A DNA stretch of 64,000 nt from Rhizaria sp. SCN 62-66 (GCA_001724265.1 MEDY01000091.1:18905-82904), one strand, 5' to 3'. Counted from the stretch's first letter, positions 31,701-46,700 are shown. Numbers and translations: made by a program. The notes: generated by a model not told the origin, from the letters alone.

Positions 31701-34700
31701 CGAGCGTGAGCGCGGCGACCTGTTTGTTGCTCAGAGCCACGGGGCGCGCGTCCTCATAGTCCTCCTCCTCCTCGTCAGCGAAGCCCGCGTCGGCGTCGGC
31801 GTCGGCGTTCTTGCTGTCGCTGGCGATCTCGAGCCCGATGAGGTGCGCCGGATGGGCCCAGGCGCCCGCGGCGAGCGCGAGCCCAGTGCCGCTGGCGTCG
31901 ATGCCGGAGACGCCGTACACAGCGTCCTCGCCGTCGGCGCCCGTGCCGTAGGGCAGGTACACGTCTTCGTAGACGTCCTCGCCCTCCTCGCCCACGCGCA
32001 CCAGCCCCAGCGCCACAGCGACGGGGTCGCCGGCACCCGGGTCGGTCACGCCCTCGGGCAGCGCGGGGCGCACCACGGGCGGCAGCGGGGCCAGGACGCT
32101 GCCCGCGACCGACGCCGCGGGGCGCGCGCGCGGACCGGAGCTCGCGGCGCCCGCACCGTCCTGCGGCTGGGCGAGGGGCAGGCGAGGCGTGCGCGCCCAG
32201 TAGGACAACGAGGCCGCGCGGTCCGTTGCGGCCAGCGCGCGCGCGGCGGCGAGCAGGCGGGCGCGGCGCAGGGCCGTGCAATCCGCACCGGCGGCCGAGA
32301 GGGCCTCGTTGAGCTGCAGCGATACGGTGAGCTGAGGCGCGACCGACAACGCCTGCAGCCAGGTCCACACCGACACCCCGGCGACGCCGCCCTTGACAGC
32401 GGCGCGGGCGTTGCTTTCGTCGGCGGCGTTGTTGGCCGCGGCGTCGTCCGACTGAGAGTCGGCGCTGGCGTTGCCGCCAGCGTAGGGGCTCGAGGGCGAG
32501 TTGGAGGGCGGCGCGTCCAGCACCCAGCCGCGGAGACGGCACTCGGCGCTGGTGACGGCGGCGCGCAGAGAGAGCGCGATGAGCGCGGCAGAGGGCGACG
32601 CGCCCGCATCAAGCGTGGCGCGGAGTACAGTGCCGAGCACCGTGGGCGCCGCGGCCACAACGCCGCTCGCGGTCGTGCTGAGACTGCTGCCGGTGCTCGC
32701 GGGCGCGTTGTTGCCGTTGTTGGCGTAGAGCGAGGCCGAGGCGGCGGCCTTATGCAGCAGCGACGACAGAGGCAGCGGGAGGCGGACCGTGTTGCCGCGC
32801 GGGTGCGGCTGCGCGAGCGCGCGCACGTACTGGTCCGAGGCGCGCTGCATCACCGCGGCGGCGTTGGCCGCAGCGTTAGCCGCGCTGCTGCTGCCACCCT
32901 GGTAGTTGAAGTAGTCGCCGCCGAACTCGACCTCGAGCTCAGCCTCAGCGCGACGGCTCGGCGAAGGCAGAGTGAACTGCGCCTTGTCGTGTTTCATGCG
33001 CAGCAGGCTCTTGTTGTATACGGCCTTGTCAGTGATGTTCGCACGCGTGAGCACAGCGGTGTGGGCCTCAAACTCGGTGTGCTCGACGACGCTCGCAAGC
33101 TCGGCCTGCTCCTCGGCGCCGTCGCCATCCTCGGGCGCGGGCGCGGCAGACAGCGCCTCGGCGCGGGCGCGGCGCAGGCGCACCGCAGCGCGGCGGCGGC
33201 GGCGCTGCTCGCGCTGCGCGATCGCGGCCAGCGCGGCGCGGACCGCGGGCGACGTCGACAGCGGCGCGCACAGCGACGCGAGCGCGTCCGCGGCGGCGGC
33301 GCTGGTGACTGTGTGCGCGTCAAAGAGCGACGCCGCAGGGGCCGAGGCGCGCGCGGCGGCGGCGCGGACGGCGGAGACAGCGTCGAGCGACACGGCGGCA
33401 AGCTTGTCCGCGAGCGCGGCGGCGAGCGTGGTGCGGCCCGAGAGGGCGGGCCCAACGACGGCCGCGGTGAGTGGGGAGCGGGGCGACAGCACGCCAGAGA
33501 TGGGCGTCGCCTCGAGGCTGGTGGCGCCGGCAGAGCCGCAGCCGCTGAGAGAGAGCGCGCCGGGCGTGGGCGCGATGGGGAGCGTGGCCGAGGACAGGAA
33601 GCGGTAGACGTCGGCCATGAACACGAGACGCGCGCGCGGGGAAGAGCAGAAAACGATGTTGTGGCCCCACATGACGGGGAAGGCGGAGCCCGAAGACAGG
33701 CAGTCGGGCTGGTTCAGAAGCGGCACCAGCGAGCCCGACACCGCGAGCGCGTCGCTGTGCGCGCCGGAGCCCGTCGCGGCGGAAAAGCCAGGGAGGCCGC
33801 CGAGGCCGTTGTAACCGCCGACGGCGCCGCTGGCGCTGCCGTTGGCGTTGGCGGCGGACAGGGAGTAGCTGTCACCGCTGGCGCCGTAGCTGTGCGTGAC
33901 CGCGGAGGCAACCATCGCGTACACGCCAGGGCCAGAGTAGGCGCCGCTGGCGCTGAGGCCGGTGACGTCATAGCCGGCCGCAAAGGTGCCCGCGGTGGCC
34001 GCGGTCGCCAACACGCCGCCCTTGCCGTGGGCGCAGGGGCCCGCGCCAGCGACGGCCTGGTTGACGAGCGCCTGCGCCGGGTTGGCCACGGCGGAGTGCG
34101 CGGCGGCCTTGAGACGCGTCTCGGCCAACGCGACGGGGCAGTGGGTGCCGAACTCACGCAGCGTCTTGGCGCCCAGGCGCAGCAGGCGCAGCGCCTCCTG
34201 CAGCGACAGCACGTGTGGCTTCACCAGCAGCGCGCGCGAGCGAGTCAGAAACGGCTGGCAGCGGCGGAACAAGCGCGAGGCGGCGCGGCGCACGCACGTG
34301 GCCACGAAGAGCGGCGGCACGGCGAGCTGGTCGATGGTCTTGACCTGGTACAGCTTGTCGACGAGGTGCGCGTTGGTCGTGCTCACAATCGCCTTGCGGC
34401 TGCCGCGGCCGCTGACAGTCACCTGGCCGCCGCTGCGGCGGTCGCGCTCGTAGGCCGCGACGCTGGCGTGGTGCGTGTTGCCCAGCAGGCGCAGCGCGGG
34501 GAGGTCCTCCTCGGTCACCGTGGTGTCGAGCGTGGGCAGCGTCACGAGCTGCAGCGCGCTCAGTGCCGCCGTGAAGCCCTCGGTGTCCTGCACCGTGCGC
34601 GCGAACTCCTCGCGCAGCGCGGACTCCTGCGCCTTAACGGCCTCCAGCGCGACCTCGAAGGCCTTGGCGGAGAGCGCGCGGTGCTCGGCCGCGGTGAACA

Positions 34701-37700
34701 TCGGCGCCATGGCGACGACAGAGCCCACGGCGCTGCTGCCCGCGCTCGCGCCGGCGTTGTTGGCGTGCTTGGGGTCAAGGTATTTGGAGAGCTCAGCGCG
34801 AAGCTTGGCGATGAGGCGCGTGGCAGAGACGATCTCGAGGTCGACAGTGTTGTCAGTGACAGCGGCACGCCGGGCCTTGCGCATGGCGCGGCCTGCACCG
34901 CCCTCGTCGTCGCCGTCGTCGTTGTTGTCGCCGTCGAGCGAGTCGGTGTCGATGTCGCTGTTGTCAGCGCCATAGTCGTCGTTGTGCTCCTCGCCGTCGT
35001 CGTTATCAGCGGCGTTGGGGTCGATGGTCAGGCCGCCGTTGGCAGCGAACGCACGCTCGATCTTGCTCCGGGCTGCGGACTCGGTGACCAGAGACAGCCA
35101 CCACGCGAGCTCGCGGTCCTTGGCGCTCATCACAACGCCACCGTCGTCGTCGCCGGCGTTGCCACCGTCGTCGTGCTGCGGCGCGCCATGTTCCTCCTCG
35201 TCGCTCTCGTCCTCGTCGTCATCGCCGTCCTCGCCGGTGCCGCTGCTGCCGCTCTTGCGCGCCGCAGCGGCCGCGGAGGCCAGCGCGGCGTTCTGCGCAG
35301 CAGCGATCGTGGCGGCGGCGTCCTTCTCGAGCAGCGCGAGGAGCGGCGGCGTGAGGTGGCCTGCCTCCTCCTCCGCAAGACTAGGGTCCTCACTCGCCTC
35401 CGCAGTGCCCACACCGAGATTCGCCGGCTCAGAGTCCTCTGCGGTGAGCGAAGAGACGATCACGGCGCGGCGGCGCGCGGCGGCACGGCTCTGCGCGGCG
35501 CGCTTGGCGGCCGACATCAGCACCTTGGCAGGGGCCAGCTTCGACAGCGCCGTGCGGCACTGCGCAATCGCGGCGGCCTCCTCCTTGCGCACGGCGTCGA
35601 GCTTCGAGAGCAGCGCGTCGATGGCGTCTTGGTGGGTCTTGATGACCGCCTTGCGGCTCATGCGCACGACGGGGACACCGTCAGCGCCCTGCTGCTGCAG
35701 CTGCTGAGCAGCGCTCGCGGCCGCGCTGGCGTTGTTATTGTTTTCGTCGTCGTCGTCCGAGTCGGAGTGGTCCGCGGCCTCCGCACGCGCCTTGCCGAGC
35801 TTGACGTTCTCGGCCACGACCGCGCGCAGGAACTCGCTGCGCTTGGTGTAGACGCCGCGCACAACGCCGCGCGCTTGGCGGATCACCTCGAGGCGCTCCA
35901 TGCGGGCCTGCGCGCGCGCCATCTCACTGCGCTTGAGCTCGCAGTAGCGCGCCTTGGCCTTGGCAGCGAGCGCGGTGGCACGGGCCTTAAACTCGGTGCG
36001 CAGCAGGTCGCGCTGCAGACGCACCACGGCCTCGCCCTCCTGCACGTCAAGCGGCGCCACAAGGTGCGGCAGCGTGTCGGGGTGCGCCGAGAGCACCGAG
36101 GCGATGACCGAGAGCAGGGAGTCCGAGTAGAGGTCGACCTCAAGCACCCAGCCGGACTGCTTGTTGGTGGCGACGTCCAGCGCGTCCTCGCTCTGCAGCA
36201 CGGCGATGGCCTCCTTCGCGGTGTCGACGACGCTCAACGCGGTCGAAGCATCGCTGCCGTTGCTGCCCTGGGTGAGGGCGCGCATCGCGGCGTACTTGAG
36301 GTTGAGCCGCCTCGCGCGCTGCTGGTCATCGGTGAGCGTGGGCTGGCCGCCAACAAGCACAGCCTCGGCGACGGCGTTCTCAATGTCAGTGTGCGACACC
36401 CAGTCGCTGTCGTGCAGCAGCTCCGCGAGCGCAGTGTGCAGCTTCGGCGCCGGCGCAGGGACCGCGGGCAGGCCGCGGAGCTTGACCTCGGAGCCGTGCT
36501 GAGGCTTGGCAAGGCGCTCGCGGACGCGGATGGCGCGCGCGATGCAGCGCAGCTTGGCCTCGTCGTCCATCTCGGCCAGCACGGCTGCGGGCACGGGCTC
36601 GAAGCCGTAAGTCGACGATATCGTCTCAAACGATAGCAGCTCAAACGCAGGTGCCGCGGCGGCAGCGGCAGCAGCGGCGGCAGCAGCGGCCTTATCCTTG
36701 CCGTGAGCGTTGGCCGAAGCAACACAGTCGCCATTGGTGGGCGTGGGTGCGCGCTTCTTGGGGATAATGGCGTCAGCGCTCTCGATCCCGAGCCCGACGG
36801 CAAGGCGGTTGGCGAGCACGCGCGCGGCGTAGACCTTGCTCTGCATCTGCTCGAGCACGACGGCGACGCGCGGGTGGATCTCGGGCAGCCCCGCCTCGAC
36901 GCGCTCACGCTCGGCGGCCTCGGTGAAGCGCAGCAGCGTGGCCTCGGCCTCGGCCGCGTCGGCCACTGCGTCGGCGTGCGCGCTGCGCGCGTGCGCGTCC
37001 ACGGCGGCCTGCACAGTACGCAGCAGGCCCGCGACACGGGTCGACGCGGGGACCGTGCCCAGCGCCTCGGCGCCCAGGGCGGCGGCCTTAGCGACCGCGG
37101 CGGCGGTGCTTGAGTTCTCGCCAGCGCTCGAAGACGCCGCGGAGGCCTGCTGCTGCTGCACGTCGCGGAGCGCGATGGTAGCGGCAGCGTGCGTGGCGAC
37201 AGCAAGCAGGAAGCCGAGCGCGGTGGAGACCTCGCGGCCCGGCGCGTCGGCGACCTGCGACGACACGTCCTCGGGGTCCTGCTCCTGCTCCGGCTCCTCG
37301 CCGTCGGCGTGCGCGTCCTGCTCGTCGGCCGCAAAGCTCTCGCCCTCGCCGTGGCCGGCGCCGGAGGTAGAGGGCTTCTGGTAGAGGTGCGCAAACTGGG
37401 TGCGGAGCTCGTTGCTGTCCTCGGCCTCCTCCTTCTCGGCGGCGGCGCGCTCCTCTTCGTCGTCCGAGTACGCGCCTTCCTCCTCGTCGCCGCGCACGTC
37501 CTCAGCCGCGTACCCGTCGTTGTGGTACATCTGCTCCTCAGCGTCGCTGTCGGCCTCCTCGCCCGTCTCGCGGCGCCGCTGCCGGTCCGCGCGGCGTTGC
37601 TCCTGGCGCTCGGCAGCGCGGCGCGCGCGCTTCGTCTCGCGGCGCACGGCCGCACGGGCGGCGCGGGCCGCGGCGCGCTCGTCGTGCGCAGTGCGATACG

Positions 37701-40700
37701 CGTCGTGCTGTTGGCGCAGCTTGCCGCGGCACGCGCGGCGCTCGGTGCGCGCGCTGTGGCGCGCGGAGTCACGCGCCGCGAGGGCCGTGGTAACGAGCGT
37801 GGTCAGGCGCGGGAGCAGCTCGTCCGAGAGCTTGATGTGGCGCGTGAGCCCGAGCTGCGCGGTGAGCGCGCGGGCCAAGGAGGACTTGCCGGAGGCGACG
37901 GGGCCGACGATCATGGCGCGCGGCGCGGGGAGCAGCGCGAGCGACTCGGGCAGCGCGCGGTGGGCGCCCGCAAGCGCGGCGGCGGCGTTGGGGCCAAAGG
38001 CCGGGTTGCGAGAGTCGAGCGTGTGGTAGCGCTGCGGGTTGGCCAGGAAGGCGGCCACAGCGGCGTCGGAGAAGAGCGAGTACACGGCGCTCGCGAAGCG
38101 GATCTTGAGCGTGGGCTTGCCGGGCACGAGCAGCCCGGAGTCGACGAGCGAGACGGGGCAAAAGCACGTGGTGCCGAACTGCAGCTGGCGCAGCGCGGGC
38201 ACGTCGAGAGCGTGCGTAGGCAGCGCCGCGACCTCGGCCGGAACGACCACGACGCTGCCGCCGTGGGCGCCTGAGCCGGAGCCGGAGCCGGAGGAGCTGC
38301 CGCTGGAGCTGGTGGCGGCGGCGGCGCACTGGGAGAGGTACTCTTCGGTGACGGGGATGACCGTGGGCAGGCGCGAGCGGCGGTGGCGGTGGAACGGGTC
38401 CACGGCGCAGTGCACGCGGTCGAACGTGGCCGCGAAGGACGAGTGCAGCCCGGCGTCGATGACCGTGTACGCGTGCCCGTGGTCGTGAAGGTGCGCCTCG
38501 AGGTGGCGCCAGGCCACGTCGTGGAACTCGACAGAGAGCTCACATAGGTGGTCCTCGTCCTTAGTCAGCTTCCCGCCGACAGCGGCAGCGGCAGCGGCGG
38601 CGCTGGCGGTGTTGTCGTCGCCAGCGTCCTTCTGCTCGCTGTCGATCACGGCCGCGGCGGCGGCGCTGCTATAGGCGAGGCTGCGCGCAGTCTGCTGGCG
38701 CTGGCGCATGTACACGCCCTCGGGCTCGTCCAGCACCAACGCCACGGTCGCGTTCACGGCCACGCCCGCGAGTGAGAGGAGGCGCAGCAGCTCGTCGTAA
38801 GCGGCGCCAGAGGCGATGCCCGCGCCGTCAACGACGACGCGGCGACCGCGCAGCGCGCTGCCCCAGACGCGGGGTACGGCGGCGCTGGCGGGGGCCTTGG
38901 GGGCGGCCTCGTCGCTCGCGATCGTGCCGTCGTCGGCGCCGTTGCTCTCGGCGTTGGCGTCAACGGCAGCGTCGATCTCGGCGCTCTCCCAAGCCTGCAG
39001 CGTCTCGAGCGTGACCGACACGAAGCCGTGCAGCGCGGCGAGGCGGCGCGCGACGGCGGTCTTGCCGGCCAGCGGGCCGCCCAGCAGCACCACGGTGTAG
39101 CTGCTCGGCAGCGCGGGGGGCGCCAGCGTGTAGCAGTCCGGATTCGCGTTGAACTTGCGCAGCGCTGCGCGCGACGAGAGGTAGTAGCACGCGCCGCGGT
39201 AGACGCACGTGAGAGCTGCGTCGCCCTTGACGAGCGCGTCGTGGTCGCGCAGCGCCACGGGGCAGTAGCGCTCGAAGGCCGAGAACCAGACGTGCGCGGC
39301 GGCGGGGGCGTCGCCGGGCACGTCGTGCACGCGCAGCGGCAGCGGAAGCGGCGCCGTGGTGGGCACTGTGGCGCCGTTGGCGTCCTGCACCGACGTAGGT
39401 GAGTAGCCCGTGTTGAGCGGCAGGTCGCGGTGCAGGTGCGATACCGCGGGCGGCGGCACACACACGCGCGCGATCGCGTCGGGCACGTGCGGCGACGAGA
39501 ATGCCGCCACGGGCGCCGCGAGCAGTTGCGTCTGCTGCGCCACGTCAAGCGCGGCCGTCAGCGCAACGGAGCCGGCACCGATGGCGCCACTGCTCACGCC
39601 CGTGGGCGCGTTGGCGTCGCGGTGGAAGGCGAAGCCGAGTCCGGAGGACTGGGCGTCGACGTCCGACAGCAGCAGCGCGTGCGCAGTCGCGGGCTCGAGC
39701 TCGTTCAACACTGCCGTGACCGCGGCGCGCACGACGTTGCCGCCGCCGGCGTCGCCATCCGCGCTGTTGTTGTTGTTGTTGGACTCGGCGAGCGACTGCT
39801 GCACGGCGGCGAGCACGGCGTCGGCGGCGTCGTCGTCGGCCGTGGTAACGGAACGCAGCGAGCGCAGGCGGCGCGCCTCCTCGGAGTCGGCCTCGTACTC
39901 GCGCACGAACACGGAGCATACGTTGTCGTTGACGTCCGCGGCGCTGGGCAGCACGCCAGAGTCGGCGTCGCGCTCCAGCGTGAGCGGGTACAGCGCCGCG
40001 GCGGAGGCCAGCTCCACGCGGCGCAGAGCCGCGGACAGCGGCAGCGGGATGGCGCTGGCGACATCGTGCGGCGCCGCAGCCTCGCTCGAGGCGGGGACCG
40101 CGATGGCGCCATGAGGCGCGCCGTGGTCGACGGCGTACTCGTCGTGATATTCGTCGTGGTGCGCGCCGCTCTTCTTGGCCGAGTGAGCCTGGTGGCCGTG
40201 GGCCGGAGCCGCGGCGGGCGGCGCCTCGTCGAAGCCGACGGGCACGGCAAGGAGCTTGGCGACCGACCGCACAACGGGCTTGCGGCCCGCGGCCGCGGTC
40301 GCGCGGTACAGCAGCACGTGCGCGGCGGAGCGGAGCACGTCGACCTCGGTGTCCTGCGCGGACAGGTGCACGATCTGCATCGCGCCGGGCAGCTGCGGCA
40401 GCGCCAGCGAGTGGTTGTAGCGGCCGTCGCGCAGCACCTGGCCCGCGGTCACCACCACGGGCGGCACGGGGAAAGAGGAAACCAACGTCTTGAGCGCCGG
40501 CTCCGTCTCCTCGGCGTAGAAGTTCAGCCGCGCGAGCTGTGCCGCGGGGGCCTCGATGCTGACGGAGCGCGCGTATGCGAGCGAGAGCAGGCCCAGGTCA
40601 GTGGTGGCAACCGTGGCCGTGGGCGCCCAGCGCTGGTCCCACAGCGCGGGCGTGGGCACGAGGCCCTCGGCGACGGGGATCCACTGCGGCACCGTGGCGG

Positions 40701-43700
40701 CGTCGAGGCGCGCCACGACGTCGCCCGACAGCAGGCGGTGGCGGCGGCGCGTGTACGTCTCTGAGTCGAAGTCGATCGCGCCGGAGCCGTGCTCGTCGTT
40801 GCCGCCATCGCCGTGCTCAGCGTCGGCGTCGGCGTCGGCGTCGGCATCGTCACCGTGCTCGTTGTCGCCGTGCTGGCCGTGCGCGGCGTCGTCGTCGCTG
40901 TGGTCGCCGGCGTCGGACACGTCGTCGTCGTTGTCGCTCGCGTCGGCGGCGTCCTCCTCCTCGAAGTCTGTGTCGTCGCCCTCGCTCAGCGCGTCGAACG
41001 CGTTGTTGAACACATCCAGACCGGCCGCGCGCGCGCGCTGCTCGCGCTTGCTCAGCTTCGCACCGGGGCCGCGCGGCGGGCGCAGGTTCACGGGCTTCTT
41101 GCCGTGCTTGCCCTTGCCGGGGTTGTACTTAGAGTTGTCGATGGGCTCGCCGGTGTTGGTGTCGAGCAGACCGCTGCCGAAGTCGTAGCCGCCGAACGCT
41201 CCGGCAGCGGCGGCCTCGGCGTCATCTTCGTGGGCGAACTCGCCGCCGCTGTTGCTGCTGCCGCGCACCTTGGGCAGGCGCAGCGGGGCGGGGCGGTGCA
41301 GCGCGGCGAGCTCGGCCAGCGGGTGCAGCACCGCGGTGATCTGCGTGAGCACGCGGCGCAGCACGGCGGTCTTGCTGTTGTCGCCCTCGGCGACCTCGCC
41401 GTCCTCCTCGCCCGCGGGGCCCGCGAGACCCGCGCTGGCGGTGGAGCGGCCGGACATAGGACGCGAGCCAGAGCCCGCGGCAGAGGCGCCCGAACGCGGG
41501 CGGCTGCCGCTGTGCGCGGCGTCGCCAGCGCTGGCGTGGAACTGGTCCTCCTCCTCGTCGCCGTGCTCGTGCCCGTGCTCGTGGGCGCCCTCGTCGCCGT
41601 CCTTGTTCTCGTCCTCGGCGTCGTCGGCACCCTCGGGCGCGGTGAGGCCCAGCTCGACGCTTTCATCGCGGTGCGTCACCTGCGCGACGCGCACGCGCTT
41701 GTCCAGACAGCGCACGCCGTCGACGAGCGCGTAGGGCACCGTCGCCGTGTCGGCCACGTAGCATTGCACCTCGCGCGCCCAGTTGCCCTCGCGCTGCGCC
41801 TTGTCGATGATGGCGCGCAGCACGGCGCGGTCCAGCCGCGTCGCGCCAAAGCGCTGGTGGTTGAGCAGCTTCGACGACACCACGGGGCCCGGGGCGGCGC
41901 GGTGGCCGCCCTCGTCGTCGTCTTCGTTGCGGTCCTCCTCGTCGTCGTCCTCGGTGGTGCTGGCGTTGCTGTGGTTCGGGACAGAGTCCTCGTCGCCGTC
42001 GCCGTAGGCCGCGATGAAGTCGGGGGTGAGCGCGACGCCGTCCTCGGCCATCTCGTCCTCGTCGCCGTAGCCGTCGTCGAGCTCCTCCTCCTCCTCGTCC
42101 TCGTCGTAGTCCTCGTCCTCGTCCTCATCTTCGTGGAGACCAGCGCCGCGCTGCTCGATGCGCTGCGCGCGCTTGAGCGCCTTGATGCGGCGCTGTGCGG
42201 CGCGCTCGAGCTTGTTCCGCGCGCGGCGCAGGCGCAGCGCTGTGAGCACCTTGCGCACCTGCACGCGCGCGAGCAGGCGCGCGGCGGCCGGGAGCGCCGT
42301 CGCGTCAGGCTCGGCGAGCTCGAAGCCCGCCAAGTCGCGGCCCACGCGCGCGCGCTGGTCCGAACCCTTGAGCAGCGCGTCCTCGTCCTGCAGCGACAGC
42401 GCAAAGACGACCTGCGGCGGCCACACGCCCTGCAGCGCGCCCTCGCGCTCACACTCCTCCTCCAGCCCGCCCGCGGCCGCCGTGCGCGCGTTGGCGCTGC
42501 TCGTGGCGGCGATAAGGTCGGCGACCGTGTCGGCCGCGGCCGAGGGCGTGGGGGCGAGCGTGGCGAGCAGCGCCGGGGAGAGCGGGAAGTCGCCCAGGAC
42601 GAAGCCGTGGAAGCGGACCTGCGGCGAGTAGAGGCGGTAGCGCAGCAGCGCAAGCATGTGCGCCGGGGACAGCGCGCCGCCCTCGAAGAGCGTGTCGACG
42701 GCGCGCATGACGCCGTCCCACTTGGACTCGGGACCCTCGGACTCGGCCGCGTTGCCGTTGCCGTCAGGGCTAGGCTCGGCGCCCGAGGCGCTGGAGGACG
42801 CCGAGGCCGGAGGGTGCGCGAGCGCGTAGGCGATCACGTCGTCGGCCGTAATGTGCACGATACCGTAGAGCACCTGCAGCGAGCGGGCCAGCGCGTCGCA
42901 GCCCGCGCCCGGCTTGCCGACCAGCCACACCGACAGCGGCGCCGGCGCCGAGGCCGCGTGCAACAGCGCCGCGTCCGCAGTCACGCCGCGGGCCGCCGCG
43001 CTCTGCACCGCGCCTGAGACGGCGACTGCGCCGTCCTTGGTGGCGGGCAGGAGGGCCTCGATGGTGTTGGTAAGCAGAGCGGGGATGCGCGCGGCAAAGT
43101 TCTCGCTGGCAACGTCCGCGTCAGCGGCGGCGCTGGCGCTGGCGCTGGCGTTGGCGGGGGCGCCGACCGGAAGCGTGGCGCCGGCGGGGGACACGAGCGT
43201 GCTGTAAGGGGGCAGCAGGTCGGTGTAGACCATCTCGCTCGCACTCACGCTCGCGGCAGCAGCGCCGGCGCCCACAGCGGCGGCACCGGACGCGGTCGCG
43301 AGGGCGATGCGCTCAGCCTTCTTAGCCAGCGCGGCGGCGCGGGAGACCGCGTCGCCGCTCTCCGCAGCAGCGGCGGCGGCGCTCTGGCCGGCGCCGAAGT
43401 GGCCGTGCGCGTCGCCGTCGTGCTCGCCGTCGTTCTCGTCGCCGTTGTTCGTGCTCGCCGTGTGCTTGTTGACGAACTCGACCGTCGACACGTAGTCGTC
43501 GTGGTCAGCACTGCAGTCGTCGCCGCCGTCGCCGCCCGCGTTGGCGTTGTCGTTGGCGACGCTCTCCAGCTCGGCGGCCTGCGCTTCGAGCGACAGCGCG
43601 CGGTCGACGTCGCCGTCCTCGCGCGCAAGCCCGGCCTGTGCACGCAGGGCCTCGACGCGCGCGCGTGCGCTGTCGCGGGCGGCGCGCGAGAAGGCCGCGC

Positions 43701-46700
43701 GCGCCGAGGCGAAGGCCGGGAGCGTGACGGCCGCGTGGCGCGCCACCAGCGGCGTGTACGCGCTTAGCGGCTGCGACAGCGGCGCCGCGGGGTCGTGCAG
43801 CAGCGAGGGCGCCGAGGACAGAGAGAGCGGCATGTACGCGTACAGCGAGCGCTTTGAGCCCGCGGAGCCGGCGCCGGCACCGTTGTTGTTGTTGAGCTGG
43901 TTGCTGACTGCGGCGAGCACAACGGGGTGCGCCTGCGCCTGCGGCAGGGCGGCAAAGGCCGCCAAGAGCTCGCTTGTGCACAGCGTGCGCACCGCGAGCC
44001 CGTCGCCCGCGCCGCCCAGCAGCGCTAGCGCGGCGTCGCCTACGGAGCCCGCGGAGACAGAAGCGTTGGCGTTGGCAGCGGAGAGGTTCTGGGCCTCGAG
44101 GCTGGCGGCCACGGTGTCCTCGGCGTCACTGTCAGAGTCGAGCTCAGCGAACAGACCGCCCACGGCAGCGCTGGAGCTGGAAGAGCTCGAGCTGGAGCTG
44201 CTGCCGCGAGCGCTGCTGCCGCTGGCGGAGGGCGTGTCGTCGGCGGCGGGGGGCTCCTCGTCGTCCGACTCGGGCAGCCCGTCAGCAAGCGCCTTGAGCC
44301 CGCGGCGCAGCGGCACGGCCTCGATGTCAGTCTTGGTCACGCTCGCAGCGCCGCTGCTGCTGGGCTTGCTGCGGGACATGACCACGGGCCGGCGGTGCGC
44401 GGGGCCCGCGGCGCCGCTGCTCGGGGCGGCTGGCGCGGCGGGCGCGGTCGGCGCCGCGGGGGGCTGCGGGCGCAGGCGCGGGCGGGCCGGCTCCAGGACC
44501 AGCCCCCAAGCCCGGCCCTTGACCTTGCTCTTGAGCGATAACGCGCGCGAGGCGCCGGCCTCCACGGTCGCCGCGGGGGCGTCGCATGGCGCGACCAGTG
44601 CCAGCGCGGCGGCGTTGCTAACAGCACTGGCAGCGGTGGCGGCAGCGGGGACGGGCGCAGCGGACGCGGTGGGCGTGTTGAGCGATGAGGCGCGGGACGC
44701 GGTGGGGCGGGGCAGCGGCAGGTGGCTGTGGCGGGAGCCAGCACGCTGCAGGCCCTCGGGACTGAAAGGGTTACTGCCGCCGCCGGCGCCGCTGCTGGCG
44801 TAGTTGGAGTTGGCGCTGGCGCCGCCCGCGCGGGGCGTGTTGGCCAGCGACACGGGCTGGCGCGCGCTGGCCGTGGCGGCGTGGTGCACGAAAGGGAAGC
44901 CGCCGCCAGTGGCCACCGACGCGGGCGTCGCGGGCACGGGCGCGTGCGGACGGCCCGGGATCGACTCGATCGAGCTGCGGCGGCTCAACATGTCGTCCGT
45001 GACGACGACACCCAGCGCCGTGTTGGTGCTGTTGGCGCCGCCATTGACGCCGTGCATCGAGTGCGAGAACATCGACAGCGGCGAGTGCGGCGTGCCCGCG
45101 GCGTTGGCGACGCTCGTGGTATTGTTGCTGCTCGCGTTGCTCGTGTCGAGCGCGGAGGACGTCGTGCGCAGCGGCGCGAGCTCGCTGTCGTGTACGGAGA
45201 ACACCAGCGCGTTCTCGCCGTCAGCGCCACCGTTGGCGCCCGCCGCGCCGGGGCCCGCGAGCACGGGGGCGGGCGCGCTGAGCACGTCCTCGAGCAGCGC
45301 CAGCGGCGTTGGGACCGCGGCCAGCAGCCCCGGCGCGCTCATCGCGTCCTCGGCGCGCTGGATCAGCTCGCTGTCGCTCACCACGGCGTCGCCAGCGCCG
45401 GCGCCGGCGCCGGAGCGCGCGGCAGCGCAGGCGGCGGCGTCGGAGCTGAAGGTCTCGGCGCCCGCGCAGGCCGCGGCGTCGGGACTGCCGCCGGCGCCGG
45501 GTGCGGTGGGGACGGCGTAGAGCGTGCGCACCGCCGTGTCGACCGAGGCCTTATCCGAGTCGTGGATCGACACCACCGTGTTGAGCGGCGCGAGCACGTA
45601 GTGCGCCGCGCTGATGCCCACCGCGGCGCTGCCGCCGAGGCCGTGCGCGCCGGCGTCGTGGCCCAGGTGGCTCACGGGCGTGGGCAGGTTGCTCGCGGCG
45701 TCGTCAGACATGCTGCTGCTGCCGTGCAGGCCCCCGGCGGACGCGGCGGCGGCAGAATCGAACGCGTCCTCGTCGTCGCTGTACTCGCGGTTGCCGTCGT
45801 ACACGGCGCTGAACCGCGCGTTCGCAGTGCTGATGCTGCTGTTGCCGTTGAAGCGGCGGTCGGCGACGCTGGTGAGCCCGAGCACGGCGCGCACGCTCTG
45901 CAGGCGCGCCGCGTGGGCCGCGCGCCGCTCCGCGCGCTCAGCGGCGCTCGCGGCGGCGTCCTTGGCGGCGCGCTCGTCGTGCATGCGTTTGAGCGTCTGC
46001 GCCTCGGTGAGGATCTCCTGGCGGCGCACGTCGATGTCGGCCTCGTCCAGCTCGTATGGCTCCTCGCGCGCGTCCTCCTCCATCCCGGCGAACTCGCCCA
46101 GGCCCAGCGGGGGCTCGGCGCCGGCGTCGTCCTCGCCGTCGCCGTGCTTCGGCGGAACCGTGCCCGCGGGGGGCAGAGCGCCCTCCGCGCGGAGCGAGAA
46201 CAGCGAGGACCGCGCCTTGCGGGGCTCGTCCAGCTTGCGCGAGTCGTCCTCGGGGTCCAACCCCGCGACGCCGCCCGCGGGCGGCACGTACAGCCCGCGC
46301 GCGCGGAACTTGCGCTCGGCCTGCGCGATGAAGGGCAGCAGCGCGTCGTACTCGGCCTTGACGCGCGCGCGCTCACGGGCCTCTGCGGCGGCCTCGCGGG
46401 CCTCACGTTCGTCCTCGTCGAGGTCGGCGTCGTACTGATCGCGCTCCTGCTGCGCGGCGAGCTGCGCGTCCGCGCGCACGGTCGCGAAAACCGTCTCGGC
46501 GGCCGAGTCGGCGGCGCGGGCGAGCGCGCGCGTGTGTGAGTCGAGCGTGAGTGCCTCCGTCTGCAGCTTGGTGAGAGCACGCGCCACGGCCGCGGGCGGC
46601 ACCAGGGACGCGGGGTCAGCGGTGCGCAGCAGGGGCGGGATCTGGACGGACACCCCGTTTGGGACCGTGGCGATCTTAACGGTGATGCGGCGGAACAGGC

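Noticed and set aside
31051-36636. 1,861-codon plus-strand open frame and similar long frames opposite the giant AK-like gene (for example 40789-43017)
   Set aside because: They are antisense shadows created by GC-rich third positions. They show no homology, and the sense strand carries the conserved motifs.
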